64,000 nucleotides of DNA, from contig NZ_SLZU01000007.1 in assembly GCF_004342065.1 (NCBI RefSeq), forward strand, positions 124,001 to 188,000, written 5' to 3'. Shown piece after piece: positions 7,702 through 15,454 of the stretch (position 1 is the stretch's first letter; each line of letters begins with the position of its first letter). Below the pieces are notes generated by a model. It saw nothing but the letters and a program-made list of their open reading frames with translations. It was not told where the DNA came from and did no database searches. Made by a program: the position numbers and the translations under genes. The DNA comes from Primorskyibacter sedentarius. GTDB taxonomy: Bacteria; Pseudomonadota; Alphaproteobacteria; Rhodobacterales; Rhodobacteraceae.

Positions 7702-9561
7702 ATGGCCTTCTTTTTCGCCCAGTTTCTGACCGGGCTTGCCAATGCCGCCGCACTTTTCCTTGTCGCCTCCGGCCTGTCGCTGATCTTTGGCGTCACGCGG
7801 ATCGTGAACTTCGCGCATGGGTCGCTTTACATGCTGGGGGCTTTCATCGGTGTCACGCTGATGAATCTCCTGCCCGGGCATTTTGGCTTCTGGGGTGCGA
7901 TCCTGCTGACCGGCCTGGCCGTGGGAGCGATCGGCGCTTTCATCGAGATGGTCGTTCTGCGCCCGATCTACCGCGCACCCGAACTGTTCCAGCTTGTCGC
8001 CACATTTGGCGTGATCCTGGTAATCCAGGACCTCGCGCTGATGATCTGGGGGGCCGAGGATCGCCTTGGCCCGCGCGCACCCGGCCTGCGCGGCGTCTGG
8101 CGCATCTTTGGCGAGCCGGTGCCGAAATATGACATCATCCTGATCGCCATCACACCCTTCATCCTCTTTGCGCTGTGGTATCTCATCAACCGCACCCGGC
8201 TTGGGGTGCTTGTCCGCGCCGCGACCCAGGACCGGGAGATGGTCGGCGCGCTGGGCGTCAATCAGGCATGGCTCTTCACCGGCGTCTTCGCGCTCGGCTC
8301 TGCGCTGGCGGGCTGGGGGGGCGCGCTGCAACTGCCCAAGGGCGGGGCCGATCTGCTGATGGATTTCAACATCATCGGCGCGGTTTTCGTGGTCGTCGTG
8401 ATCGGCGGCATGGGATCGCTGCCCGGTGCCTTCATCGCATCGGTCCTGATTTCCGTGCTCAGCGTCTTTGGCGTGACCTACCTGCCGCAATCCACCCTTG
8501 TCCTTATGTTCGTCGTCATGGCCATCGTGCTGATCGTGCGGCCCTACGGCCTGCTGGGACGCGAGGAAGTGGCGGGCGAACATGGGCAGGTCGGCGCCCC
8601 CGAGCAGCCCATCCGCCCCTATGGCCCCACCGGGCGAGCGCTGGTCGCGGCCTTGTTGGCGGTGCTGGCCGCCCTGCCCTTTGTTGCCGAGCAATTCGTG
8701 CTGACGCTGACCATCGACATGATCGTCTTTGCGCTCTTCGCCGCCTCGCTGCACTTCATCCTCGGGACCGGCGGTCTGGTCAGTTTCGGGCATGCCGCGT
8801 TCTTTGGTGGCGGGGCCTATGCCGCGGCCCTGCTGGTCTTTCATACTGATACCCCGATGGAGCTGGCCTTTCTGTTTGCCCCCCTTGCCGCGGGTCTTCT
8901 GGCGCTTGGCATCGGCTGGTTCTGCATCCGCCTGACGGGTGTCTATTTCGCGATGCTGACACTGGCCTTCTCACAGCTTGTCTGGTCGCTGGCCTTTCAA
9001 TGGCGGGGTGTGACGCGCGGCGATGACGGGCTGGTCAATATCTGGCCCGCCGATTGGCTCAACAGCCCAGAGGCGTATTACTACTTCACTCTCGCCCTTG
9101 GGGTCGGAGGCATCCTGTTCCTGCGGCATGTGATCCACGCGCCCTTCGGCTATGCCCTGCGCGCAGGCCGCGACAGCCCAAGGCAGGCAGAGGCGACCGG
9201 GATCGACGTCAAGCGCGTGCAATATGTGGCCTTTGCACTTGCAGGCGCCATGGCGGGCCTCGCGGGCGGCATCTTTGTCTTTTCCAAGGGTTCGGTCTTT
9301 CCGACAGAGCTGGAAATCGCGGCCAGTTTCGACGCGCTGATCGTGGTCTTTCTCGGCGGCGTGAAAACGCTCGCAGGCGGCGTTGTCGGCGCAGGCTTCA
9401 TGACGGTGGTCGAGGATTGGCTGACCCGCCTGGAATACTGGCGGCTCCTTTTGGGCCTGCTTATCATCGCCGTGGTGATCATCGCACCCGAAGGCATTGT
9501 CGGCTCGCTCCGCAGCCTGTGGATGCGCATACGCGGGACAAATGACGAGGTGGCGAAATGA
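7702..9561 (+). CDS. fused LivH-LivM permease of a branched-chain/aromatic-type ABC importer
   Basis: One 619-residue chain carries both membrane subunits that are usually separate. Residues about 1-290 are LivH-like (ASGLSLIFGVTRIVNFAHGS near the start, many hydrophobic helices). Residues about 320-610 are LivM-like (SLHFILGTGGLVSFGHAAFFGGGAYAA, split motif; RAGRDSPRQAEATGIDVKRVQ as the ATPase-contacting loop). It forms the channel of the importer with the adjacent LivG and LivF ATPases. The last 4 bases overlap the livG start. The fusion is seen in some proteobacteria and fixes a 1:1 ratio of the halves. Confidence 0.92.
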   Translation: MAFFFAQFLTGLANAAALFLVASGLSLIFGVTRIVNFAHGSLYMLGAFIGVTLMNLLPGHFGFWGAILLTGLAVGAIGAFIEMVVLRPIYRAPELFQLVATFGVILVIQDLALMIWGAEDRLGPRAPGLRGVWRIFGEPVPKYDIILIAITPFILFALWYLINRTRLGVLVRAATQDREMVGALGVNQAWLFTGVFALGSALAGWGGALQLPKGGADLLMDFNIIGAVFVVVVIGGMGSLPGAFIASVLISVLSVFGVTYLPQSTLVLMFVVMAIVLIVRPYGLLGREEVAGEHGQVGAPEQPIRPYGPTGRALVAALLAVLAALPFVAEQFVLTLTIDMIVFALFAASLHFILGTGGLVSFGHAAFFGGGAYAAALLVFHTDTPMELAFLFAPLAAGLLALGIGWFCIRLTGVYFAMLTLAFSQLVWSLAFQWRGVTRGDDGLVNIWPADWLNSPEAYYYFTLALGVGGILFLRHVIHAPFGYALRAGRDSPRQAEATGIDVKRVQYVAFALAGAMAGLAGGIFVFSKGSVFPTELEIAASFDALIVVFLGGVKTLAGGVVGAGFMTVVEDWLTRLEYWRLLLGLLIIAVVIIAPEGIVGSLRSLWMRIRGTNDEVAK

Positions 9562-10328
9562 CAGAGATCCTGCGCGTCGAACACCTCAAGAAAAGCTATG
9601 ACGGGTTTCTGGCCGTCAATGACGTGTCCTTTTCCGTCGACAAAGGAGAGTTGAAGGCGCTGATCGGCCCCAACGGCGCGGGCAAATCCACCTGTTTCAA
9701 CATGCTCATGGGGCAGTTGAAACCGACGGCGGGCAATGTCTTTCTGGATGGCAAGAAGATCACCGGCATGCGCCCGCGCGAGATCTGGCGGCGCGGCGTC
9801 GGGCGGACCTTTCAGATCACCGGCACCTACCCGTCCATGTCGGTGATCGAGAATGTGCAGATGGCGCTGATCAGCCATCACCACAACATCTTCTCCATCG
9901 CGCCGCGCGCATGGAAGCTTTACCGCGACGAAGCCTTCGAATTCCTGCGCATCGTCGACATGGAAGATCAGGCCGACAGGCCGTGCTCAATCCTTGCTTA
10001 TGGCGATCTGAAGCGGCTGGAACTGGCCATCGCGCTGTGTCACCGTCCCCGCCTGCTGCTGATGGATGAACCGACTGCTGGCATGGCCCCCAGCGCGCGT
10101 ATCGCGCTGATGCAACTTGTTGCCGATATCGTGCAGGATCAGGGCGTCTCGGTGCTGTTTACCGAACATGACATGGACGTGGTCTTTGCCCATGCCCATC
10201 ACATCATGGTTCTGAACCGGGGCGAGCTGATTACCGATGGCAGCGCCGAAGAGGTCCGCAACGATCCGCAGGTGCAAGAGGTCTATCTTGGCGGCGGCAC
10301 GCTGTTTGCGGAGGCGCGCGATGCTTAA
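9558..10328 (+). CDS. livG: ABC importer ATP-binding protein, LivG type
   Basis: The 256-residue ATPase has Walker A GPNGAGKST (about residues 35-43), a signature-region variant LAYGDLKRLELAIAL, and Walker B LLLMDEPTAGM. The length and the BCA_ABC_TP_C-like tail fit LivG. It powers uptake through the fused permease. It starts within the last 4 bases of the permease gene (ATGA) and overlaps livF by 8 bases, so all four transporter genes except the receptor are tightly coupled. The signature starts LAYGD rather than the canonical LSGG, as is usual for LivG proteins (LSYGD). Confidence 0.92.
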   Translation: MTEILRVEHLKKSYDGFLAVNDVSFSVDKGELKALIGPNGAGKSTCFNMLMGQLKPTAGNVFLDGKKITGMRPREIWRRGVGRTFQITGTYPSMSVIENVQMALISHHHNIFSIAPRAWKLYRDEAFEFLRIVDMEDQADRPCSILAYGDLKRLELAIALCHRPRLLLMDEPTAGMAPSARIALMQLVADIVQDQGVSVLFTEHDMDVVFAHAHHIMVLNRGELITDGSAEEVRNDPQVQEVYLGGGTLFAEARDA

Positions 10329-11022
10329 CGTCAACGACATCCACAGCTACTATGGCAAGGCGCATATCCTTGGCGGGCTGAGCTTTGAGGTGAAGCGCGG
10401 CGAGGTGCTGGCGCTGCTGGGGCGCAATGGGGCCGGCAAATCCACGGCGATGAAATCGGTGATGCAGCTTGTGCGCCCGCGCGAAGGCTCTGTCAGCTTT
10501 CAGGGGCAGGAACTGGTGGGCAAACCGGCTTTTCGCGTCGCCAAGACCGGGATTGGCTATGTCCCCGAGGACCGGCGCATCTTTTCCGACCTCACCGTGC
10601 TGGAAAACCTCGAAGTCGGTCGCCAGCCTCCGCGCGATGGCGCACCCGCATGGACGGTCGAGCAGCTCTTCGACATCTTTCCCAATCTTGCCGAACGCCG
10701 CACCAATCGCGGCAAGCAACTGTCGGGGGGCGAGCAGCAGATGCTGACAATCGGGCGAACCCTGATGGGCAACCCGCTGCTGTTGCTGCTGGACGAGCCC
10801 TCCGAAGGCATCGCCCCGGTGATTGTCGAGGAAATGGCAGAAACCATCCTGAAGCTGAAATCCGAAGGGCTGACCGTGATGATTTCGGAACAGAACCTGC
10901 ATTTCGCCCGCGCTGTCGCCGACCGCGCCATCATCATCGAAGGCGGAGAGAAGAAGTTCGACGGCAGCTTTGCCGAACTCGAAGCCCATCCAGAGATCCG
11001 TGATGCCTATCTGTCGGTCTGA
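10321..11022 (+). CDS. livF: ABC importer ATP-binding protein, LivF type
   Basis: Starting at the ATG at 10321, the 233-residue protein has Walker A LGRNGAGKSTAMK, signature LSGGEQQMLTIGRTLM, and Walker B LLLLDEPSEGIAP, all standard for LivF. I prefer this start over an in-frame upstream ATG at 10237 because that would add 28 residues overlapping livG and the family begins MLxVxDIHSYYG. It pairs with LivG on the fused permease. The MarR gene follows after 30 bases on the same strand. Confidence 0.92.
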   Translation: MLNVNDIHSYYGKAHILGGLSFEVKRGEVLALLGRNGAGKSTAMKSVMQLVRPREGSVSFQGQELVGKPAFRVAKTGIGYVPEDRRIFSDLTVLENLEVGRQPPRDGAPAWTVEQLFDIFPNLAERRTNRGKQLSGGEQQMLTIGRTLMGNPLLLLLDEPSEGIAPVIVEEMAETILKLKSEGLTVMISEQNLHFARAVADRAIIIEGGEKKFDGSFAELEAHPEIRDAYLSV

Positions 11023-11052
11023 TCGCGCATCCCCTGCCGGGGAGCGTATGAG

Positions 11053-11499
11053 ATGAGCCATGATGGCCCGGACAGCCCCGATGCGCGCAATGGCTATGTT
11101 CTGGACGACCAGATCGGTTTCCTGCTGCGGCGCGCGTACCAGCGAAACTCCACCCTTTTTGCGGATCTGGTGCCGGGCAAGCTCACGGCGATGCAATTTG
11201 CGCTGCTCTTTCGGTTGGCACAGGACGGGCCCGCGTCGCAAAACCAGCTTGGGCGGTCTGTCGCGATGGACGCCGCCACGACCAAGGGCGTGGTCGACCG
11301 GCTTGTCACGCGCGGATTGATCCGGACCAGCCCCGACCCCGGCGACCGTCGCCGCCATCTTGTCTCGCTCACCCCCGCCGGGGAGGCGCTGACAGACGAA
11401 GCTGTCCGCTCTGCAAGCCTTGTCAGCGAGGCGACTCTGGCGCCATTGCGCGAAAAGGAACGTGAGACGCTTCTGCGACTCCTGCGCAAGATTTGCTGA
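11053..11499 (+). CDS. MarR-family transcriptional regulator of the catabolic locus
   Basis: The 148-residue protein has the MarR winged helix: LTAMQFALLFRLAQDGPASQNQLGRS, then a recognition helix MDAATTKGVVDRLVTRGLI and wing SPDPGDRRRHLVSLT. It lies 30 bases downstream of livF on the same strand and is probably the local regulator, releasing DNA when it binds the pathway substrate. No dyad lies close to its own start; the CGTT-N8-AACG sites at 1303 and 1567 are candidate operators. That link is inference. Confidence 0.88.
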   Translation: MSHDGPDSPDARNGYVLDDQIGFLLRRAYQRNSTLFADLVPGKLTAMQFALLFRLAQDGPASQNQLGRSVAMDAATTKGVVDRLVTRGLIRTSPDPGDRRRHLVSLTPAGEALTDEAVRSASLVSEATLAPLREKERETLLRLLRKIC

Positions 11500-11556
11500 G
11501 CCTTCCGGGCCAATAAGAACCTTCCCTAGGGTGAGGCGGAAACTGTTTGCGGAAAC

Positions 11557-11600
11557 GGTTAGCGCCACCATGGGCAAGTCTGTCACGTTTAACGCTAACA
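11557..11600. promoter_or_regulatory. two degenerate TGTTA-n-CG-n-TAACA type operators upstream of gap1
   Basis: GTTTAACGCTAACA at 11587-11600 matches 10 of 12 fixed positions of TGTTAnCGnTAACA, and GGTTAGCGCCACCA at 11557-11570 matches 9. The central CG palindrome is typical of LacI-family operators. A better copy precedes the second gap gene (13059-13072). A CceR-like central-carbon regulator is a reasonable guess from the family's known control of gap genes in Rhodobacter; the match is by eye. Confidence 0.5.
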
Positions 11601-11690
11601 CCTTGCCAGATATGGATTTTCACCCTTTGCGCTTGCGGCATTGACGGCTATAGGCGGTGCAACCCAGACGCCGGACAGGAGCCCCGCCCA

Positions 11691-12695
11691 ATGACCGTGA
11701 CACTTGGAATTAACGGATTTGGCCGCATTGGCCGCAGCACCCTCGCCCATATCACCGAAGCCGCCCGCAATGATGTGCAAGTGGTCAAGATCAACGCCAC
11801 CGGCCCGATCGAAACAAACGCCCACCTGCTGCGCTATGACAGCGTGCATGGCCGCTTTGGCGGCGAGGTTCGCGTCTCGGGCAACACTATGGATCTGGGC
11901 CGTGGCCCGATGAAGGTGTTCTCCACCTATGACCCGGCTGAACTGGATTGGTCCGGCTGCGATGTCGTGCTGGAATGCACCGGCAAGTTCAATGACGGGC
12001 AGCAATCCTCGGTCCATCTCGACCGGGGTGCGAAGAAAGTTCTGATCTCGGCACCTGCCAAGAATGTCGACCGCACCGTGGTCTACGGCGTGAATCATCG
12101 CGATCTGCTGGCCGATGAGCGGATGATCTCCAATGGTTCCTGCACTACCAACTGCCTTGCGCCGCTGGCCAAGGTGCTGCACGAGGCCATCGGCATTGAG
12201 CGCGGCATCATGACCACGATCCACAGCTACACGGGCGACCAGCCCACGCTGGACCGTCGCCACAAGGATCTGTACCGCGCCCGGGCCGCCGCAATGGCGA
12301 TGATCCCGACATCCACCGGGGCCGCGAAAGCGCTGAAAGAAGTTCTGCCGGAACTCGAAGGTCGTCTGGATGGCACCGCCCTGCGCGTCCCTACCCCGAA
12401 CGTCTCGGCCGTGGACCTGACCTTTGAGGCAGGCAAGGACGTGACCGTGGAAGATGTGAACGAGGTCGTGCGCGAGGCCGCTTCGGGCCGCATGGGCTCT
12501 GTCCTCTCCTACGATCCCGAACCCAAAGTTTCCATCGATTTCAACCACACCACGCATTCGTCGATCTTTGCGCCAGACCAGACCAAAGTCGTCGGCGGGC
12601 GCACCGTGCGTGTGCTGGCCTGGTACGACAATGAATGGGGCTTTTCGGCGCGAATGGCAGACGTGGCCGCCTGCATGGGCCGCCTTCTGCACTGA
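11691..12695 (+). CDS. gap: glyceraldehyde-3-phosphate dehydrogenase, first copy (Ala at the usual NAD-ribose Asp)
   Basis: The 334-residue protein is a full GAPDH: NAD fold [12 protein letters not shown] (about residues 7-18) and active site [13 protein letters not shown] with catalytic Cys151. It interconverts glyceraldehyde-3-phosphate and 1,3-bisphosphoglycerate in the cytoplasm. The start at 11691 follows GGACAGGAG. Its cofactor loop reads KINATGPIETN, whereas the second copy has [11 protein letters not shown]: the Asp that normally holds the adenosine ribose of NAD is Ala36 here. That suggests different coenzyme preference or direction of use. It is followed by a 47-residue membrane protein and the second gap gene. 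Confidence 0.95.
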   Translation: MTVTLGINGFGRIGRSTLAHITEAARNDVQVVKINATGPIETNAHLLRYDSVHGRFGGEVRVSGNTMDLGRGPMKVFSTYDPAELDWSGCDVVLECTGKFNDGQQSSVHLDRGAKKVLISAPAKNVDRTVVYGVNHRDLLADERMISNGSCTTNCLAPLAKVLHEAIGIERGIMTTIHSYTGDQPTLDRRHKDLYRARAAAMAMIPTSTGAAKALKEVLPELEGRLDGTALRVPTPNVSAVDLTFEAGKDVTVEDVNEVVREAASGRMGSVLSYDPEPKVSIDFNHTTHSSIFAPDQTKVVGGRTVRVLAWYDNEWGFSARMADVAACMGRLLH

Positions 12696-12862
12696 TCTAC
12701 CCACCGATCTGCAAGACCTACGCCCGGTTGGCATACGCCCGCCGGGCGTTTTCACGTGCCCCCGACCTGCAATTAAAACGTGACAGGCGCGCGCCCATCT
12801 GCCATCCCGGTGCAAGGGCACAGCGCCCATGACTGAAGCCTCAGATTGACGACAAGACCGGC

Positions 12863-13006
12863 ATGACCAATTCCCTCTCCATCGTTCTGGGCCTGCTGCT
12901 GGTGGGAGGCATTGCCCTTGATATGTTTCTGACCAACGGCGACAGCCTCTTGTTCCTTGCAAGAAAATTCGTAGACCTCATTGACTGGGTTGCCTTCTGG
13001 CGTTGA
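12863..13006 (+). CDS. small single-span membrane protein between the gap genes
   Basis: An ATG at 12863 opens a 47-codon frame: MTNSLSIVLGLLLVGGIALD forms a hydrophobic segment (about residues 4-23), then a short polar loop and an amphipathic tail ending DLIDWVAFWR. There is no strong Shine-Dalgarno (GACCGGC before the ATG). Hypothetical membrane proteins of this size occur between the two gap genes of roseobacters as I remember them, which supports it being real. Function unknown. It may be read with gap1 or from its own message. Confidence 0.65.
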   Translation: MTNSLSIVLGLLLVGGIALDMFLTNGDSLLFLARKFVDLIDWVAFWR

Positions 13007-13034
13007 GGTGAGCGAACCTGTGACCAGTGGCCGG

Positions 13035-13072
13035 TTGACTTTTGCGGCCAGTTCAGTTTGTTACCGCTAACA
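13035..13072 (+). promoter_or_regulatory. gap2 promoter with TGTTA-N4-TAACA operator
   Basis: TTGACT at 13035-13040 is a good -35. The perfect dyad TGTTACCGCTAACA occupies 13059-13072, exactly where the -10 would be, 30 bases before the gap2 start codon. The site matches TGTTAnCGnTAACA at every fixed position and so looks like the operator of a LacI-family regulator such as CceR; the regulator's identity is inference. Confidence 0.6.
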
Positions 13073-13101
13073 GATCTTACGCCAATTCAAGGAGCGCAGA
13101 T

Positions 13102-14106
13102 ATGACAGTCAAGGTTGCCATCAACGGGTTCGGACGCATCGGACGAAATGTTCTGCGGGCGATCATCGAATCCGGCAGGACCGATATCGAGGTTATCGCA
13201 ATCAACGATCTCGGCCCCGTCGAAACCAACGCCCATCTGGTGCGCTATGACAGCGTGCATGGCCGCTTTCCCGGCACCGTGACGGTCAACGGTGACACGA
13301 TTGACGTAGGCCGCGGCCCGATCAAGGTCACGGCGATGCGCAACCCTGCCGATCTGCCCTGGGGCGATGTCGACATCGTGATGGAATGTACCGGCATCTT
13401 CACCTCGAAAGAGGCCTGCCAAGCGCATCTGGAAAACGGCTCCGGCCGCGTTCTGATCTCCGCACCCGGCAAGGATGCCGACAAAACCATCGTGTTCGGC
13501 GTGAACGACGGCGCGCTGACGGCTGACGACGTGATCGTGTCGAACGCCTCCTGCACCACCAACTGCCTGGCGCCCGTCGCCAAGGTGTTAAATGACGCCA
13601 TCGGCATCAAGCGCGGGTTCATGACCACGGTGCACAGCTACACGGGCGACCAGCCGACGCTGGACACAATGCACAAGGATCTTTACCGCGCGCGTGCCGC
13701 AGCCATGTCGATGATCCCCACCTCCACCGGGGCTGCCAAGGCCGTGGGTCTGGTGCTGCCCGAGCTGAACGGCAAGCTGGACGGCGTCGCCATCCGCGTC
13801 CCCACCCCGAATGTGTCGGTCGTCGACCTGACTTTCGAGGCGGACCGCAACACCTCGGTCGAAGAGATCAACGAGGCGATCCGCGCTGCTGCCGCGTCTG
13901 GCCCGCTGAAGGGCATCCTTGGCGCGACGGATGAGCCGCTGGTCAGCTCTGACTTCAACCACGACCCGCATTCCTCGACCTTCGCCTATGACCAGACGAA
14001 GGTGATGGACGGCAATATGTGCCGCATCCTGACTTGGTATGACAACGAGTGGGGCTTCTCCAACCGCATGTCCGACACGGCCGTTGCGATGGGCAAGTTC
14101 CTCTAA
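13102..14106 (+). CDS. gap: glyceraldehyde-3-phosphate dehydrogenase, second copy
   Basis: The 334-residue enzyme has [15 protein letters not shown] at the N-terminus, [11 protein letters not shown] with the NAD-selective Asp36, and the active-site [13 protein letters not shown]. It is the more canonical of the two copies and probably the main glycolytic one. The start at 13102 follows AAGGAG. It has its own promoter with a clean operator overlapping the -10 and ends at a strong intrinsic terminator, so it is a monocistronic unit. Confidence 0.96.
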   Translation: MTVKVAINGFGRIGRNVLRAIIESGRTDIEVIAINDLGPVETNAHLVRYDSVHGRFPGTVTVNGDTIDVGRGPIKVTAMRNPADLPWGDVDIVMECTGIFTSKEACQAHLENGSGRVLISAPGKDADKTIVFGVNDGALTADDVIVSNASCTTNCLAPVAKVLNDAIGIKRGFMTTVHSYTGDQPTLDTMHKDLYRARAAAMSMIPTSTGAAKAVGLVLPELNGKLDGVAIRVPTPNVSVVDLTFEADRNTSVEEINEAIRAAAASGPLKGILGATDEPLVSSDFNHDPHSSTFAYDQTKVMDGNMCRILTWYDNEWGFSNRMSDTAVAMGKFL

Positions 14107-14131
14107 ACCTCGTTAGATATCTGATCTGCTG

Positions 14132-14162
14132 AACGCCCCGGACCGAAATCCGGGGCGTTTTT
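14132..14162 (+). terminator. intrinsic terminator of gap2
   Basis: A GC-rich hairpin with arms AACGCCCCGGA and TCCGGGGCGTT around a 6-base loop is followed by a run of T (14158-14162). It begins 25 bases after the gap2 stop. Confidence 0.9.
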
Positions 14163-14445
14163 CTTTGCGAGAAATCCTGTGATGCAGCCCGAATTCGGAA
14201 AATTCAGGGCATTTCCGTAGGGAACCGTTGCGAACGTGCATCTATGGGAATTGTGCCTTCCAGCTCCCCCTCATCCCACAAATCTTATTTATGATAGTCA
14301 CTTACCTCAAATTCTTCGCGCAGGCGGGCGTAAAACTCTTGCCATGCAAAACGTGCATGGCGGCAATCCACTTCGACCGATTGTGCTGCGCCGCAGCATT
14401 CCTATCTTTGGGTCATCGGCAACTCCTTCAGGAAAGGAACAAGAG
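14163..14445. other. leader/promoter region of the DUF1127 genes
   Basis: No coding region that I can support. The stretch is less GC-rich than its surroundings and contains an 8-bp-stem hairpin at 14341-14361 about 85 bases before the first DUF1127 start. It presumably holds the DUF1127 promoter; I cannot assign hexamers with confidence. Confidence 0.5.
14341..14361. promoter_or_regulatory. dyad GCCATGCA-N5-TGCATGGC upstream of DUF1127
   Basis: The arms GCCATGCA and TGCATGGC pair perfectly around AAACG. It could be an operator or a hairpin in the 5' leader of the DUF1127 message. No T-run follows, so it is not a terminator. Confidence 0.5.
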
Positions 14446-14610
14446 ATGCCCAATATGATCAATTCGGTTCGCGAGCGCCTTAACCGCCGCATCGCCTATA
14501 ACCGCACCGTATCCGAACTGTCGGCGCTTCCGCCCGCCAGTCAACGTGACCTCGGCATCGCAGAAGGCGATGTCCGCAAATTCGTCCACCGAGCGATCTA
14601 CGGCAACTAA
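14446..14610 (+). CDS. DUF1127 small basic protein, copy A
   Basis: The 54-residue protein belongs to DUF1127: RERLNRRIAYNRTVSELSAL followed by LGIAEGDVRKFVHRAIYGN. It is Arg-rich with a predicted helical core. A DUF1127 protein of Rhodobacter sphaeroides (CcaF1) binds RNA and affects small-RNA maturation, so an RNA-related role is possible. The ATG at 14446 follows AGGAAAGGAAC. A frame open further upstream is not needed because the family starts here. A second copy follows after 42 bases with the same kind of Shine-Dalgarno. Confidence 0.85.
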   Translation: MPNMINSVRERLNRRIAYNRTVSELSALPPASQRDLGIAEGDVRKFVHRAIYGN

Positions 14611-14652
14611 GCCGAGATTGCCTTTGGCACCCGTCTCAGGAAAGGGACAGAC

Positions 14653-14814
14653 ATGACCATGATTTCTTCCGTACGCGAGCACATGAACCGTCGCATCGCC
14701 TACAACCGCACCTTGAACGAACTGTCAGCGCTGCCGCTTAACAGCAGGCTGGACCTCAACATCTACGAAGGTGACATCCGGAAAATCGCGCATCGCGCGG
14801 TCTACGGCAAGTAA
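14653..14814 (+). CDS. DUF1127 small basic protein, copy B
   Basis: The 53-residue paralog shares RRIAYNRT and NELSALPL with copy A and ends DIRKIAHRAVYGK. The middle differs (NSRLDLNIYEGD instead of ASQRDLGIAEGD), so the two are diverged rather than freshly duplicated. The ATG at 14653 follows AGGAAAGGGAC. It is likely on the same message as copy A. Function unknown beyond the possible RNA-binding role of the family. Confidence 0.85.
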   Translation: MTMISSVREHMNRRIAYNRTLNELSALPLNSRLDLNIYEGDIRKIAHRAVYGK

Positions 14815-14885
14815 GCTGACAATATCGCGAAAATCAGGCACTGCTCTTTCTCGGGGCGGCGCCTTTTTTTCGCATTGCGAACGGG

Positions 14886-15383
14886 TCAGCCGGTTCCGAA
14901 CCGTTCGACAAGCGCGTCGCGCACCGGTGGTGTGACGAACTTGCGCACATCCCCGCCCAAACGCGCAATCTCTTTCACCAGCTTCGAGGCAATCGCCTGA
15001 TGCCGCGCGTCGGCCATCAGGAACACCGTCTCGATCGAGGCGTTCAGCGCACGGTTCATCCCGACCATCTGGAATTCATACTCGAAATCCGCGACAGCCC
15101 GCAGGCCGCGAACGATCACTTGCGCGCCGACATCGCTGGCACAGTCAATCAGCAGGTTTTCGAACGGATGGGCGATGATCTCTGTCCCGGTCTGTTCGGA
15201 TAGCGAGGCGCATTCCGCCTCGATCATCGCGACACGCTCTTCCAAAGAAAACAGCGGCCCCTTGTCGCGGTTGATCGCCACCCCGATCACCAGCCTGTCA
15301 ACCAGCACGGCCGCGCGGCGGATAATGTCGATATGCCCCATGGTGATAGGGTCGAAAGTGCCAGGATATAGGCCGATGCGCAT
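14886..15383 (-). CDS. coaD: phosphopantetheine adenylyltransferase
   Basis: The 165-residue enzyme joins ATP and 4'-phosphopantetheine to make dephospho-CoA. The nucleotidyltransferase motif GLYPGTFDPITMGHIDII is at residues 4-21, and FLMADARHQAIASKLVKEIA near residue 130 carries the SSxxVRE-like segment in its alphaproteobacterial form. I start at the ATG at 15383, preceded by GAGGGA; an upstream in-frame ATG would add ten poorly coding residues. It stands alone between the DUF1127 genes and the CBS-domain gene. Confidence 0.96.
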   Translation of the reverse strand: MRIGLYPGTFDPITMGHIDIIRRAAVLVDRLVIGVAINRDKGPLFSLEERVAMIEAECASLSEQTGTEIIAHPFENLLIDCASDVGAQVIVRGLRAVADFEYEFQMVGMNRALNASIETVFLMADARHQAIASKLVKEIARLGGDVRKFVTPPVRDALVERFGTG

Positions 15384-15454
15384 AGGGCGTCCCTCGTTTT
15401 TACTGCGAGGCACGCAATATTATTGCGCGCGGGAATGCAAGCGGAAACCGGGGC

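Noticed and set aside
7384-8844. 486-codon minus-strand frame opposite the ABC permease
   Set aside because: Low-complexity, Gln/Asp/Arg-rich translation opposite a clear LivHM gene.
10231-11601. 456-codon minus-strand frame opposite livF and marR
   Set aside because: Antisense to two clearly recognised genes and without homologous features.
11595-12962. 455-codon minus-strand frame opposite gap1
   Set aside because: His/Gly/Arg-rich antisense translation; gap1 fully explains the sequence.
14815-14875. T-run after DUF1127 copy B as a terminator
   Set aside because: The preceding GGGGCGGCGCC has no convincing stem.
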